Part shown: positions 26,101 to 38,100 of the stretch, one piece after another
Layout: each line of letters begins with the position of its first letter
How positions within the stretch are numbered: position 1 is the first letter of the stretch
Assembly: GCA_016987375.1 (NCBI GenBank)
Contig: PJRA01000048.1
Coordinates: 2,653,695 to 2,717,694, forward strand
DNA: 64,000 nucleotides
From: Brachionus koreanus
Taxonomy: Eukaryota; Rotifera; Eurotatoria; Ploima; Brachionidae
Direction of reading: 5' to 3'
The notes under the pieces: generated by a model
Told to the model about the DNA's origin: nothing
The model's database searches: none
Seen by the model: only the letters and a program-made list of their open reading frames with translations
Made by a program: the position numbers and the translations under genes

Positions 26101-29100
26101 AATCAAGGATAAATTAGTTTTATTCTGAATACTGAGATTTAGATAAATTAGGTAATCGTAATAATCAAGAGATAAGAAAGGAAGTTAAAATATTAAAATT
26201 TATCTTTGAAATGCAAAAATTGTTTTAACAAAAAATTTTATAAAAATATCTAATTAAACTAAATTATTAATATAAAAATTTCCTAATCCTAACAGTGAAA
26301 TATTTAACTAAAACAAACTATTCTAATTAAATGAAAAAATATCGATCCAATAGAATTCGTGACTTGTCAGCAATTTTAAGTATTAGACAATATTTTTTGA
26401 TTCTATAATGAATTTTTTAAATTAAACTTTTTTTTGATTTTAAATGTTTTCAATAGTACTAATACAAATGCAAATAAACTAAAGGTACGCGTGAATAAAT
26501 TTTCTTAAATGGACTTAAAATTTTAATCCAAAGTTAAAAAAATGCTTTAGATGAGCTTGAAATTAAAAATTAAAATTTCTTTTTGTCTAAGTTTTAGATT
26601 AACCAAAAGCAAATTAAAGTTACTGTTTACGAACCCATTTTTTGAAGAAAAATTTCCAATAATCCATTTTCATTAGAATATTTTTTTTATCTATTTTTAA
26701 GACTAAATGTATTCGCGTTTAGCTACGTCAATAATTAAGCAAAAATAAAAGATAAATTAGTAAGATAAATGCTTAGATTTGTTTTAAATATGTTTTCCCC
26801 CTTTCAAACATTTTCTTTTTTGCTTAAACTACCTCATATTTATGTTCCTTGATGTAATAAAAACTAAATTTTTGGAAACCTTTCTGTAAGACTTCATTTT
26901 TCCAACAAGATTGAACAACAAAATTATTTGTTCTACTTGCTCTTTTGGCTTCAAATCAATAACTTAATTTAAGAGAAAACAAATTTTGCTTCAAAATAGC
27001 TTTAAACAAACTTCTGCGAAAGCTCGTTTTGATCTTGGAGTAAGAATGAAGTTAATTTTAATTTTTTAGATGTAAAAAAATTTATTTAATTAGATTAGAA
27101 ACGCTTATTTTTTTGTTTAAATATTTGAACAATGATGAAATATTTTGCTAACCAAGGACAACAATTTGTCTTGTAAACAAATTCCTTATGCTAAGAAATC
27201 TTTGGCTTAACTATTAACACTTATTTCATTAAACTTGTTGAGTTTGTGCCTGAGGCAAATAAGTTATTTAAATATATTATTTTTCAAAATTTTTTAATTA
27301 AATATTTCCAAAAATCTAAAATGATTCAATTTTTATTCTGAATCCTAATTTGATTCTGTCTCTGATGAATCTCTTGAAAAAAGATGCCAATAAATGTTAA
27401 AAGTATCAAACACTCAAATTCTAATAGAATTAAAAAACGTTCTTTTCTCACAATTTATTTTAAGTCAAAAAATGCGCCAGGATAAATTAAAAATTCCCTT
27501 CATAATCAAGGAAATTTTCTATTGAAAAAATTGACAATTCTGAACATTCTGTTGACAAATATTAATAATAAAATATAGGATTTTTTTTAAAAATCAACGA
27601 CATTTTGTATAAACCAAGTAGCATGAATATTTAGAATTACTAATTAACTGCATCTTGGAAAAATAAAATTAAAACTTTTAAAAGTATCAAATTATTGTTT
27701 CTATAAGCTAGTTAGATATAACTATATTCATTGTTCTATTCAAATTGATAGTCTAACAAGCAAAGTTTAGCTAAGATAATAATGATGTTTAAACTCAAAA
27801 AAATAAATTAAATAATTAAGTTTGCGATTCTCAAGGATCAATTTGCATAGAATAACAGAAATTCTTAAAGACAAACAGATCACTCATGTGCACAAACACA
27901 CACTGAAAATATTTATGTTTTTCTTTATTTTTTATCCTAAAAATCAATTCAAATTACTTAAATAAAATTATCTAAATTTTCTTAAAGAATTTTATTTCTT
28001 AAAAAAAATGTCAGTCTTTTTTATTAGAATGATTTTAGAATAAAATTTAGAACCCTTGTAGAACCTATTGAGATATGTTTTTAAGCTTCAAAATAGAAAT
28101 TACAGTCTTAAAAACTTAATTTTTAAAAATTATAATAATTTTTTTCTACCATCAGTGCAAAATTAAATAAAAATATTTTATTTTCTATATGGATGAATTA
28201 TCGAACAATTAGAACCAATTATGATAGCGTAATTAAAATATAATTTCCCTTTTATTTTTTATTTTTGTTGTACTCAGGCAACAGCATACTTTGCTTAAAA
28301 TTCTAAAATAAATCTGAACCAAATGTTTTTCAAGAAAAAAAAATGTGCAACTTAATTATCAGGAAATGAGAAAATTTTGGAAAAATAAAATTTTATCTAA
28401 AGTTATAACGTGGCAGTATTAAAATTAGAAAAAAAAATCAATTTTTTTTTCAAAATAAATATTCTATAGAAATTTTTATTTTCAATTATATGACTGTCTC
28501 GACTCATTCCTTCTAGGTTTCATTTAATATTTAATAGTCATACACAAATTCTCTTATTAATAAGCAATTTCCTAAAGTAAAATTTTTGATTTTTTAAATT
28601 TAAAATGGGTTCGCATTCAATTACAAATGATTAGAAAAAAATTACGCTGTCAATAAAGTCATCACTGTCTGTTATTTGAATAATCGGTATTGAAACGACA
28701 TTTAGGTCATTTGAAGAGCTAGATGAGGAACTATCATAGTCAATTTTTTTTTTAGTTATAAATTTTTTTTTTAATTTTGAAAATAAATTCGCAATTGAGT
28801 TAGCGCTGAGCTTTTTGTCCATTTCGTAGGAACGAGAAATGTGGCGACTGGGTCCTACAATTTTGTCTAGCTGTAAAGATGACTTTTTGAATATGCTTGA
28901 TTTAACATTAAGAGTGCCGGAATAAAAGTCGTGATTAAAACCTGTAGCGTCAAATGATCTGGACCGCTGATGTTCACTTTTTATATGTAAAAAGTTCATT
29001 TTTTCTCAAATTTTTTATTCTATCTATTCAAAAAAATAAACAATACAAATTATTGTTTTCTCAAAGGCAATAAAACTTTTCTATTAAGAGCCCTAAACTT

Positions 29101-32100
29101 GTATCTTTTCATTAAATTAAACATTTCAGCACCTATAAAAAAAGATTACGCAGCTTATTTTACTTTTTAATTTCTTTTTTATTTATTCTATATAAATAAT
29201 ATGGTCGCGTTTAAAGCTAACAAACGAATGTGATTTACTGTATTAAAAAAGAAAAGAAGAAAGTACGTCTTGAAGTAATTTAACAAATTATTTTAGTGTG
29301 TTCAATTTAGATTAACTGTTTTTTGATCTAGCACAGTGAAACAAGTCGAGATCCCTGCTGATTTCTTAGCTGTAAAAAAAAAATTTGCATTTTCTTTATA
29401 ATTTCTTAACAGAATTTGGAATAAAGTTTTTTTTTTATTTATCTATTTATCTTGATTTTTTATTAATTTGTCAATTTAAAATGATAAATAAATGAAAATT
29501 GAACTTCCGCCAAAGCAAAAAAAATTGATTTTAAATTAATCTAAAATAAATCAGATGAATAATGAGTGCTAAAATGCTAGCTCACTAGTATTTAAACTAA
29601 TCCAAAGCGTTTGAAAGCCTTAAGTTGAGCAATCGATCACATTTCATTGATTTTTTCAAGTTGACTCTTGATAAAACTAATTTATTAATCAAACCCAGCT
29701 AAATCTTCAGACTTCTACTTGAAATATATTTTATTTTTATTCTGGCACATGATTGCTTCTTTATCACGTCTATTAATGATTTTTACAACGCAATACAATT
29801 TAAAATAAATATAACTCTTGATTCTCTTTATTTTTTTGGTTTAAGAAAAAAAATAGCTTTAACAAATCTGTGTATTTGTTTTTCTTAAGCATAATTTAAA
29901 ATTAAATTTATTGAACAGAATGTTAGGATTAATGTAGCATTTTAATTTAGAATTTAATCAAAATCTTAATCAAATTAGATACCTTTAGCTAATTTGATGC
30001 TCTAATAGCTAAATAAAGTTAATTTACATCAAGGTATTACGCCAGAGATGTAAAAAACACCATCAAATAATTTTGATTAGTTAGAATTTTTTTGATTTTT
30101 TTATTTCACAAACAGGAAATAAATTTATTTTTAGGTTTAATTAGCAAATGCTTTTATAAGGAGGAAAAGAATTAAGTCTATTCACATACCTTAGTTCCGC
30201 TGCTAGCATTCGAAGCTGCACTAGATAAATTGTCTGCATAGTTACCTAAATTGAATCCATTCAATTCTTGTTCAACATCAAAATCTTTTGAATTTCTATT
30301 TGATCTTTGTCCAGCTTCGCACATAGCCACTTCCATGTAGAAATATTTCTCTTGTATTAATTCGCGAATTTTCTTCACCCATATTTGCTTTATATCAAGA
30401 CTAGTGCTTTTTAAAATGACTCTATGGTCGGATAACGGTGCCCGACCAGTCCACACAGCCAATTTGCACGAATCACCTTCCATATGCTCAGTAATATTTA
30501 TTTCCGATGTCATGAGTTTAAACTTATAAACATATTTTAACTTGGATTTTGGATCCTTTATTTCTTTGGCAAAAACAAGACTTGTCTCGAACAAAAAAAC
30601 GTGACGTTCTTTGCCTTTTTTTATTAATTGTTTCGAGTCCCAGACTTGAAATTTGTCTTGTAAAAGAACATCACCCAATGCTTCTTTAGACAATCCTTCC
30701 TCAAGACCTTCAAGCATGCTTAAATGTATGGCGTCATTAGCTTTTTTGGGAACATTCATCATAACATCAAGAGCATCTTTTGTTTCTGCTCTATTATCTT
30801 CACAACAAGTGAGCAAATCTTTAAGCAAAAGCTGGTACTTTGTTATTCGTTGTATAGGTTTTATTAGATAAGAATCAATTGAGCATTTGAGCTGACCATT
30901 TCGAAACTGTTTGTCAAAATAGGCTTCCTTTTGTCCATCTTCAATTAGTATTCGTGTTGAATTGTCTTTATTTTTACAATATTCAACATAAATTTGAAAC
31001 TGATCGGCATAAATGACAAAGCAGTGGCCAATATCTTCTGGCATATTCTCATAGTTTTCGAGCTCAACCAAAAATGTACTTAAAAGGAATTAAATTTTTT
31101 TATTTTTTTCAAATTTTTAAAATCAAATAAATGCCATTTTGTTAAAGTTTTTTAAATTTTTAAAATTGAACAAGAAAAAAAAACGTTTCTTATTGGGATT
31201 TTTTATTCATTAGTTAAGCTCTTAGAAAATTCAAATGATTTTTATATTTTTTATTAGTGTTTCATTATCAGAATGCCATTATTTGTCTGCATTCAAAGTT
31301 TTGTTGTTGATGAAATAAAGAAACATACAAATTTTGTTATTTTAATTTAAAAAATTAAAGTTTTTTTCAGGGACTAATAATTATTTTTAAACCATACTCA
31401 ATATGATAAAAATAATAAGATTAATTTTAAAAGATAAAAGCTAATTATAAACTAGCCAAATATCAATACCAACTTTATAATTAATTGAGATCTTTCAAAA
31501 CTCAACTTATTTGATATTTAGCGAAATAATTTATGATATATAGATTATATCTAAAATAGATCGATGTTTAAATGTCATTCAATGTTATGAGAAATAGTCT
31601 TATTAATCATTAACTAAGCGCTATTTTTCTTAAAATATAACAATATCAATAAATAAATAAATTTAATCCTACTAAAAGAAATAAAACTGATATACACTCT
31701 TCTCTTTACCATTTTATTATTACCGCGAATCTTAATTTGATCAGGCTACACTAAATTCTTTGTTTTTGGTTTTTGTGCCTTAGAAAAAATTTTGTTTATT
31801 CTTTCTACGAAATCAAAATTGAAAATTTTGGTATTTAATTGGCTTTCAGTATCATATATTTCAAACCTTACTATCTTAAGCCTTGAAAATTCCATTTTTT
31901 GAGGCACTAAATGCAAGTTTTTGGGATTTTGGCACATAAACATGAAAACTGGTATTGAAAATTACTTTAAGCATAAAGTTGCCTCAAATTTTTTCTATTT
32001 TTGATTAAAATTAGTATTCCGTTTATCGAATTGTGTAGCCATTGAAAGATATACTTTTTGCTCTACAGTTATAGTAAGTATGTAAAATTTTAAGAAAAAA

Positions 32101-35100
32101 AGCATTCACTGTATTTAGAAAATTTTGAAAAAAGACGCAAAAAATTCTTTTTTCCAATAATAAAAATGACTGTCTTATATGCATTTACTTTCATTTTTAT
32201 TTTTAAATTTTATATTTATTTCAATATTTATCATATATTTGAATTGAATATTCTTGTAAGAAATAGTATATTTCACCATTTTAATTTCGGTGTCTTTTGA
32301 TTTATTACAAGAATACAATACTGAAATGCATGACAAATATTGTAAGTTAAAAGATTTTTTAGAAGATTAAGCCGATTCATTTTTTTTATTGGAATCAAAA
32401 ACGTGACCAACATTCTTGATTTAAAAGTTTTAATTATAAAAATAGATAAAAACATAAAAGCTGAAAACAAGGGACTGTATACTTAAAGCTTGGATTCTTT
32501 TGATTCAATTTATTTTATATTTTTAAATTAGAATTTAACCTGATGTTTTGTTTAACTTCTGCAAAAATTTTTTTTCAAATTAAAAAATTAAAATGACTTA
32601 CTTTTTATGAAAATTGTATATTTCTTCCAAATTACCAAATATGAAATTTGTTTTTCCTTGGAGATAATCAGGCAAAGAATTCGAATTACTTTTGAATTCT
32701 TTGTAATAAGTGTCCAAACATGCACTCAAGTCTTGAACATAAGTTTTCTCTGTTTGAATAATTTCACTAATTATATTTCTAAATTTTTGAAAGAAAAAAT
32801 TTAGAATTTTTAAAAACAATTTTACGCAAAATTAATACTGTCTCTTTTTGATCAGTTTTTGTTTTTGTTCATTTTGTTTTAAAATTTCTTGCTGTTTCTT
32901 GTGATCGATAATAGGCTCTTGTTTTAGAATAACCCTGTTGGTAATTTCAGCCAAGTGTTTGGCCGATTCAGAACCAACGCCATTAATCTGAAGACCGTAT
33001 GCCTCTTGAACTTTAGACATGACATTAAAAAATTCTTTGTATCGACCCTCTACTTTATTTGCCCACATGGCAATATTATTACCATAGCGAATGCTTGACT
33101 CAAGCAATTTTGGCGACAATTCAATCAAAAGATTCACATAGCCTTGCTGATTTTTGAGTCTTTCAGTAAATTCACAAAATTCTTTGTACAATTTTTTCAT
33201 TTCTTCTCTATCTGTTCCCAAATTTTGAAATTTTCCCAAATAACTAGTTTCACATTCGGTCAGCCATGCCAAAGCCTCTTTAGAACTCTTTTCAAAAATA
33301 ACATACTGAAAGCACTCATCGAGGCTATTTTTTCTATTCGTCCACGACTTAATGGTTCTCTCTTCTCTCAGATGAATATCGTCCATTATTTGTTTAGTAT
33401 TCTTTTCAATTTCTTGTAAAATGTTCGAATTTGTCATTTTGGCATCACATATATTTCTCATCGAATACTTTTGAAACGTCTCGCCTGTACGACGAGCCCA
33501 ATTGCACGCTTTCAAAAACGATTGCTTTTTCTGATTATGAATTTGAATTTGAGCTTGAAGAAACTGTTCTGGATCGTATTCATTTTTGGACTTTTCATAC
33601 CAATCTTCGTCACGTGCATACTCAAGCTCCAAACTTTCCAAAACAGTGGTTACTTGGTCGGTGTATTTGTAGAAATTAATTTGAGCCATGACTAAACGTG
33701 TTCTATTGTCAATATAAATTAATAACATTTGCCATTTAGAATTTAAATTGTTCATCAATTGTTCAAATTTTGTCACTACTTTGTTTTGTTGATTGTCTAT
33801 GTAAATTCTTTGTGCTTTTGATTGTAATAGATTCACACTGGCCGAAACTCTTTCCAAATTTGATTTGAAAATTTCGTGCTCCTTTTTCACAGCCTCTGCA
33901 TCTTCAAGGTTGCGCGCAAATTTAAGCATTGAGAATAGAGTCATTTCTATATTTGAAATGTAGTTTAACAACTGAGTACATTCAGTTTCAAGTTGATTTA
34001 TTTGTAAACATTGACCAAGTTTTCGTTGCTGTTTGATAGCCAATTCATGCAGTTCTTTTTCTCTTTCGTTCAAGTATTCAATGAACGATTGAATTTTTTG
34101 CTTAGCTGGACTCAAATTTAGAGAATTTTCATGATCAATTTTTTCAAGATTTTGAACGAGATCGTTTCCTCTTTGAAGCAGCTCAAAAACCAATACCTGC
34201 ATTTGATTAGCTGTTTGTATTTGACTGTGAAGCCAAGTTTCTGCCGATTCGGCAGTTTTATCCTCATGTTCCTGTTCGTCCAAGTACTTGAGCTCTTCGG
34301 CCCAGTGTTCTAAATTTTGGCTTGCTTCTAAAGCATCCTTTTCAAACTGTTTTATCTGTAGAGTAATTTCTAATCTAATTTTTATGCTGGACAAAAGCTT
34401 GTCTATATCGGAATGGCGATTTTTAATAGACTGAATGCTTGATTCCAAATGTTGATGAGATGATTGCTTGGACTCGTGATTATTTTCATTCAAGTAGCCA
34501 AGCAACGAGTCGCCTTCAGTCAGAGTTTTATCAACAGCATCACAGGTCACTGTTTTTTGTTCATTTAGTACTTCTAAGTGTTTTTCTAAATTTTCTATAC
34601 AGTTATTTACAATGTCCAAATTGGTTGAATTGAAATTTAAATCGTTCAGGTTCATGCCAGTCCATTGAATTTTAAGCTCATTGAACCAATTATCCAGCTC
34701 GACTACGTGAGTGTGGAACAGAACTGACAAGTCAAGAATGTTTTTGCGCTTTTCCACTCGTTGAAGAAATTGAGTCATTCGTTGCTCTAATTCTTTGGTC
34801 ATTGTGTACACATCTTGTGGCTCAAATTCCCCATTTAGAACTAAATCGTCGGCTGAAGCTAGCAATTTTTCCACATTAGTGATTGTGTTCTTTTCAAAAT
34901 TAGGTTAGCAATAAACTGTTTTTTTTTCTAGTAAGATAAATTACTTTGAGAACTTTGACAAAATTTTCATGCGATAAATGGAGCATTTTAGCTCGCATTA
35001 AGTTCTTGCCGATCGACTGATTTCGTCTAAGAAACACTTCACCATGGTTCTCCAGCCAATTATATACCTTAAATTTTGTTCGTTTTTTAATTATTTTAGA

Positions 35101-38100
35101 TCTTTTTAAATAAATAAAAGCTAAATTTTAAGAGTTTAAAAATATTTATTTTTTAAATTATTATAATAATTTGTGCCATGCCATCAAGAAGTGGAAAATA
35201 GGGAATGGCAATTAAAATAGAGAATTGCGAAGTAACTGCATCGAGTTAATTTTTTAATCTACAATTATTAACAGGTCGAAACCACTATCCCTTTTTTTAT
35301 GATCATGTTCTAAACATTTACGCCCCTACCAAAGAGACTTTTTTGATGTTTTCAGTCTTACAAGATTACAAGATTCAATATTTTTGGCTTAGCAGACGCG
35401 CCATCGCGCATATTACATGATGGACAATTCAGAAAAAAAAAACGGCTGATTCGTGACCAAGCCTATGTTCAGCTAAAATTTTATTACAAAAAAAAAGCTT
35501 AACACTAGAAGCACCGAAATTTTTTATACCAAGAATCCCCGACCGGTCAAAATGACCGGTAATTGAAATTAGCAAAGAATTAATAAAAACTAAACCTGTT
35601 TTTGCTATAATATCATATATAAATAAAAAATACGTTTTGTTTTGTAAGTTTTGGGTGATTCCACAAAAGCCAAGTTTGGATCAGATCCATCATTAGTTTC
35701 CATTAATTCTTCATCCTCTGTTTCTGATTCAACATCACTCCCATCATCAGTTGAACTATCATCATCACTCTCATCTTCAATTTCAAAGTCATAATCATCA
35801 CCATCATCAAGTTCTTCTTCATCAAATTCATCTCCTGAAACATCACCTTCTATTTTTTTCAAAATTTCAAGAGCCTTTACTGCAGTTAATCTTTTTTCGG
35901 ACATTTCTAAGTTTTTTTTAGTTTGATAATATTGATAAATTTTTCAACATATTTATATGGTAAGTCAAATGTCTCAACCATATGCTATTACATAATTATT
36001 ATGCAATTATTGGCTCAAAGAACATGAATTTTTAGTCAAAGCATGTTCAAAATTGAAACACATTATTTTGTAAAAGTAATTTATAAATTAAAAACCATTT
36101 TAAAAAGTTTTTTTTAATTTTTTCTAACGAAAATTACACTTTGATGATAATAAAAAAACACTTAAAGATGAAAAAAGCTTAAACCGGTCATTTTGACCGG
36201 TTGGGGATTCTTGGTAGTATACCTTTTTTTTCGGTTAAATCTTGAATTTTTACATACTCCCATACTAAAAACTTGCTTTAAATGCTTTGTGAATCTAGTA
36301 CATCAAATTTTATTTAGTTAGCTTTAATTCTTAATTTTTAATGAAGAGAAAAAGAAAAAAAACCGGTCATTTTGACCGGTCGGTGCTTCTAGTGTTAAAT
36401 TTTTTTTTATTTCTTGAAAAATTAATTTAGTCATATTAGGATAATATTCTGATTAGGATAATAGATTCTATTCTCCTTTCTGAAAGCAAATACGGGCTAA
36501 CTGCACTGAGTTTTTCTTCTAAGTTTATTTTAAAATTAGAGACAAATGCGTTCTTTATGCGAAAATTTTTAATTTTAAAAAAAAATTTTCACAATATAAG
36601 GCAAAAAGATAATTTTTCAAAAATATCAACTATTAATTAATATTTATTAAAATCATTTTTAGGTTAGGAAAATTAAAAAAGGCTTTAGAATAGAAGCTTT
36701 TTACAAGTATTAGTTAGGTCTATTTATCGAAATACCTTATGCAAAAAAAACGCGATCGTCTAATAATTGAGTTAATGATTGACTATCTGTTGAACTATAT
36801 TTAATTTTCATCTTATCAATTATACTTAAAATAAAGAGGTTCAGAGTGGAAAATTAGAGCTAAACGTTGCATAATCAGAACTAGAAAAAAACCTGCTAGG
36901 AAAGCAATAGCTTAAATTATTATCTCAAAACTTTTTTAGATAAAAAATCAGAGTCGAGAAAAAGAAAAAAATAGTTAGAAAAAAATTTTTGTCTTTATTG
37001 TTAATCTTGAGATTTTTGGAAAGATGTAAAATTTTTTTATGGTTTTGCTGATTTCGCTTTGATATGGAAACGAAAATATCCACATTTTTAGAAATAATCG
37101 TGGTCTTGTCCACTCAATTGAATATTGTGTTTTTCTTATCAATTATAGCTTGTCAGAAAAACAAAATTTTTATCATTTGTACAATATTTTGAATTACTTA
37201 CTTAATGTAGATTTATTATTTTTTACTTTTTAAGTAATAGTATGATAAAACCATTTTTTTTTTAATTTTTTTAACTTGCCTATAAGGTTCAATTTAAATT
37301 AAATGTAATTTAATTCTTTTCTTAGATTAATTTTTTTCTAACCTTTGATTGCTTAATATTAACATTGGAAATGCATTTATCTTATGTCAATTTGAAAAAA
37401 AATATTCTTAAAAATAATAAAATTTTAATTGAAAATCAATTAGAAAAATTAAAGATTATTTTCGATTTTAATTACTTAATAGACACTTGAGATTAAAAAA
37501 TTAGCCGAGTGAAACATGTTTAAAATAGTGCTCTAAAAAAGTGTGTCAATTGTGAATATTAATTTTCAAATACTTTTACTTTTTTTATGCAGATTCATTC
37601 CTCATACAATTAATATTCCTAAAAAACAACTAATAATTAAATTCTTTGATACATACTTGTTTTATATTTTGTTGAAAATTTAATATTCTGTACCTATTTT
37701 GTAACTTTTGTTTTTTGTTAACCCACAATAGTTCCAATTGTCTGTGATTAGAAAGAATCTAAATAAATAGAATTCTATATTTTAAAACAAAGTCTTTCTA
37801 TTTTAGACATATAAACCTCATATACTATGTCCAAAATATGACTTGCTGCCTGCTTGAATTCCATTTGGCCGATTTGAGTTGACTGGGATGATTGAATTGA
37901 ATCTAAAATAGCTTTTCCATCGTTGCATACCTAAAAATTAAAATTTTTTAGCAATTTTGAAGATCAATTTAATTTTAAGAGCTTGGTTAATTATGTCATC
38001 TAAATAAGATTAGAGAGAGCGGTTGACTTACAAAAATAAACTGAATACTAGAACTTGCATTACATATCTGAGGCAAATTTGAGAAAACAAAATTTAAGAA

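Larger units (their letters stand above)
24690..30189 (-). other. Trio intron 13
   Basis: 5.5-kb intron, the longest in the gene. It contains the candidate alternative first exon (28646-28999) and one copy of a dispersed repeat (about 25505-26010). The rest is AT-rich without recognised features. Confidence 0.6.
35068..37656 (-). other. Trio intron 9
   Basis: 2.6-kb intron enlarged by insertions: partial repeat C, the piggyBac-like element and repeat B, in that order on plus. The remainder (36900-37656) is AT-rich without recognised features. Confidence 0.7.

Noticed and set aside
31746..32470. Two minus-strand frames of 65 codons in Trio intron 12
   Set aside because: AT-driven composition, no splice support and no recognisable motif.
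36925..37113. 62-codon Lys/Phe-rich frame in Trio intron 9, considered as a missing spectrin exon
   Set aside because: Extending exon 9 to the donor at 37655-37656 supplies the missing residues ([12 protein letters not shown]), so no extra exon is needed.
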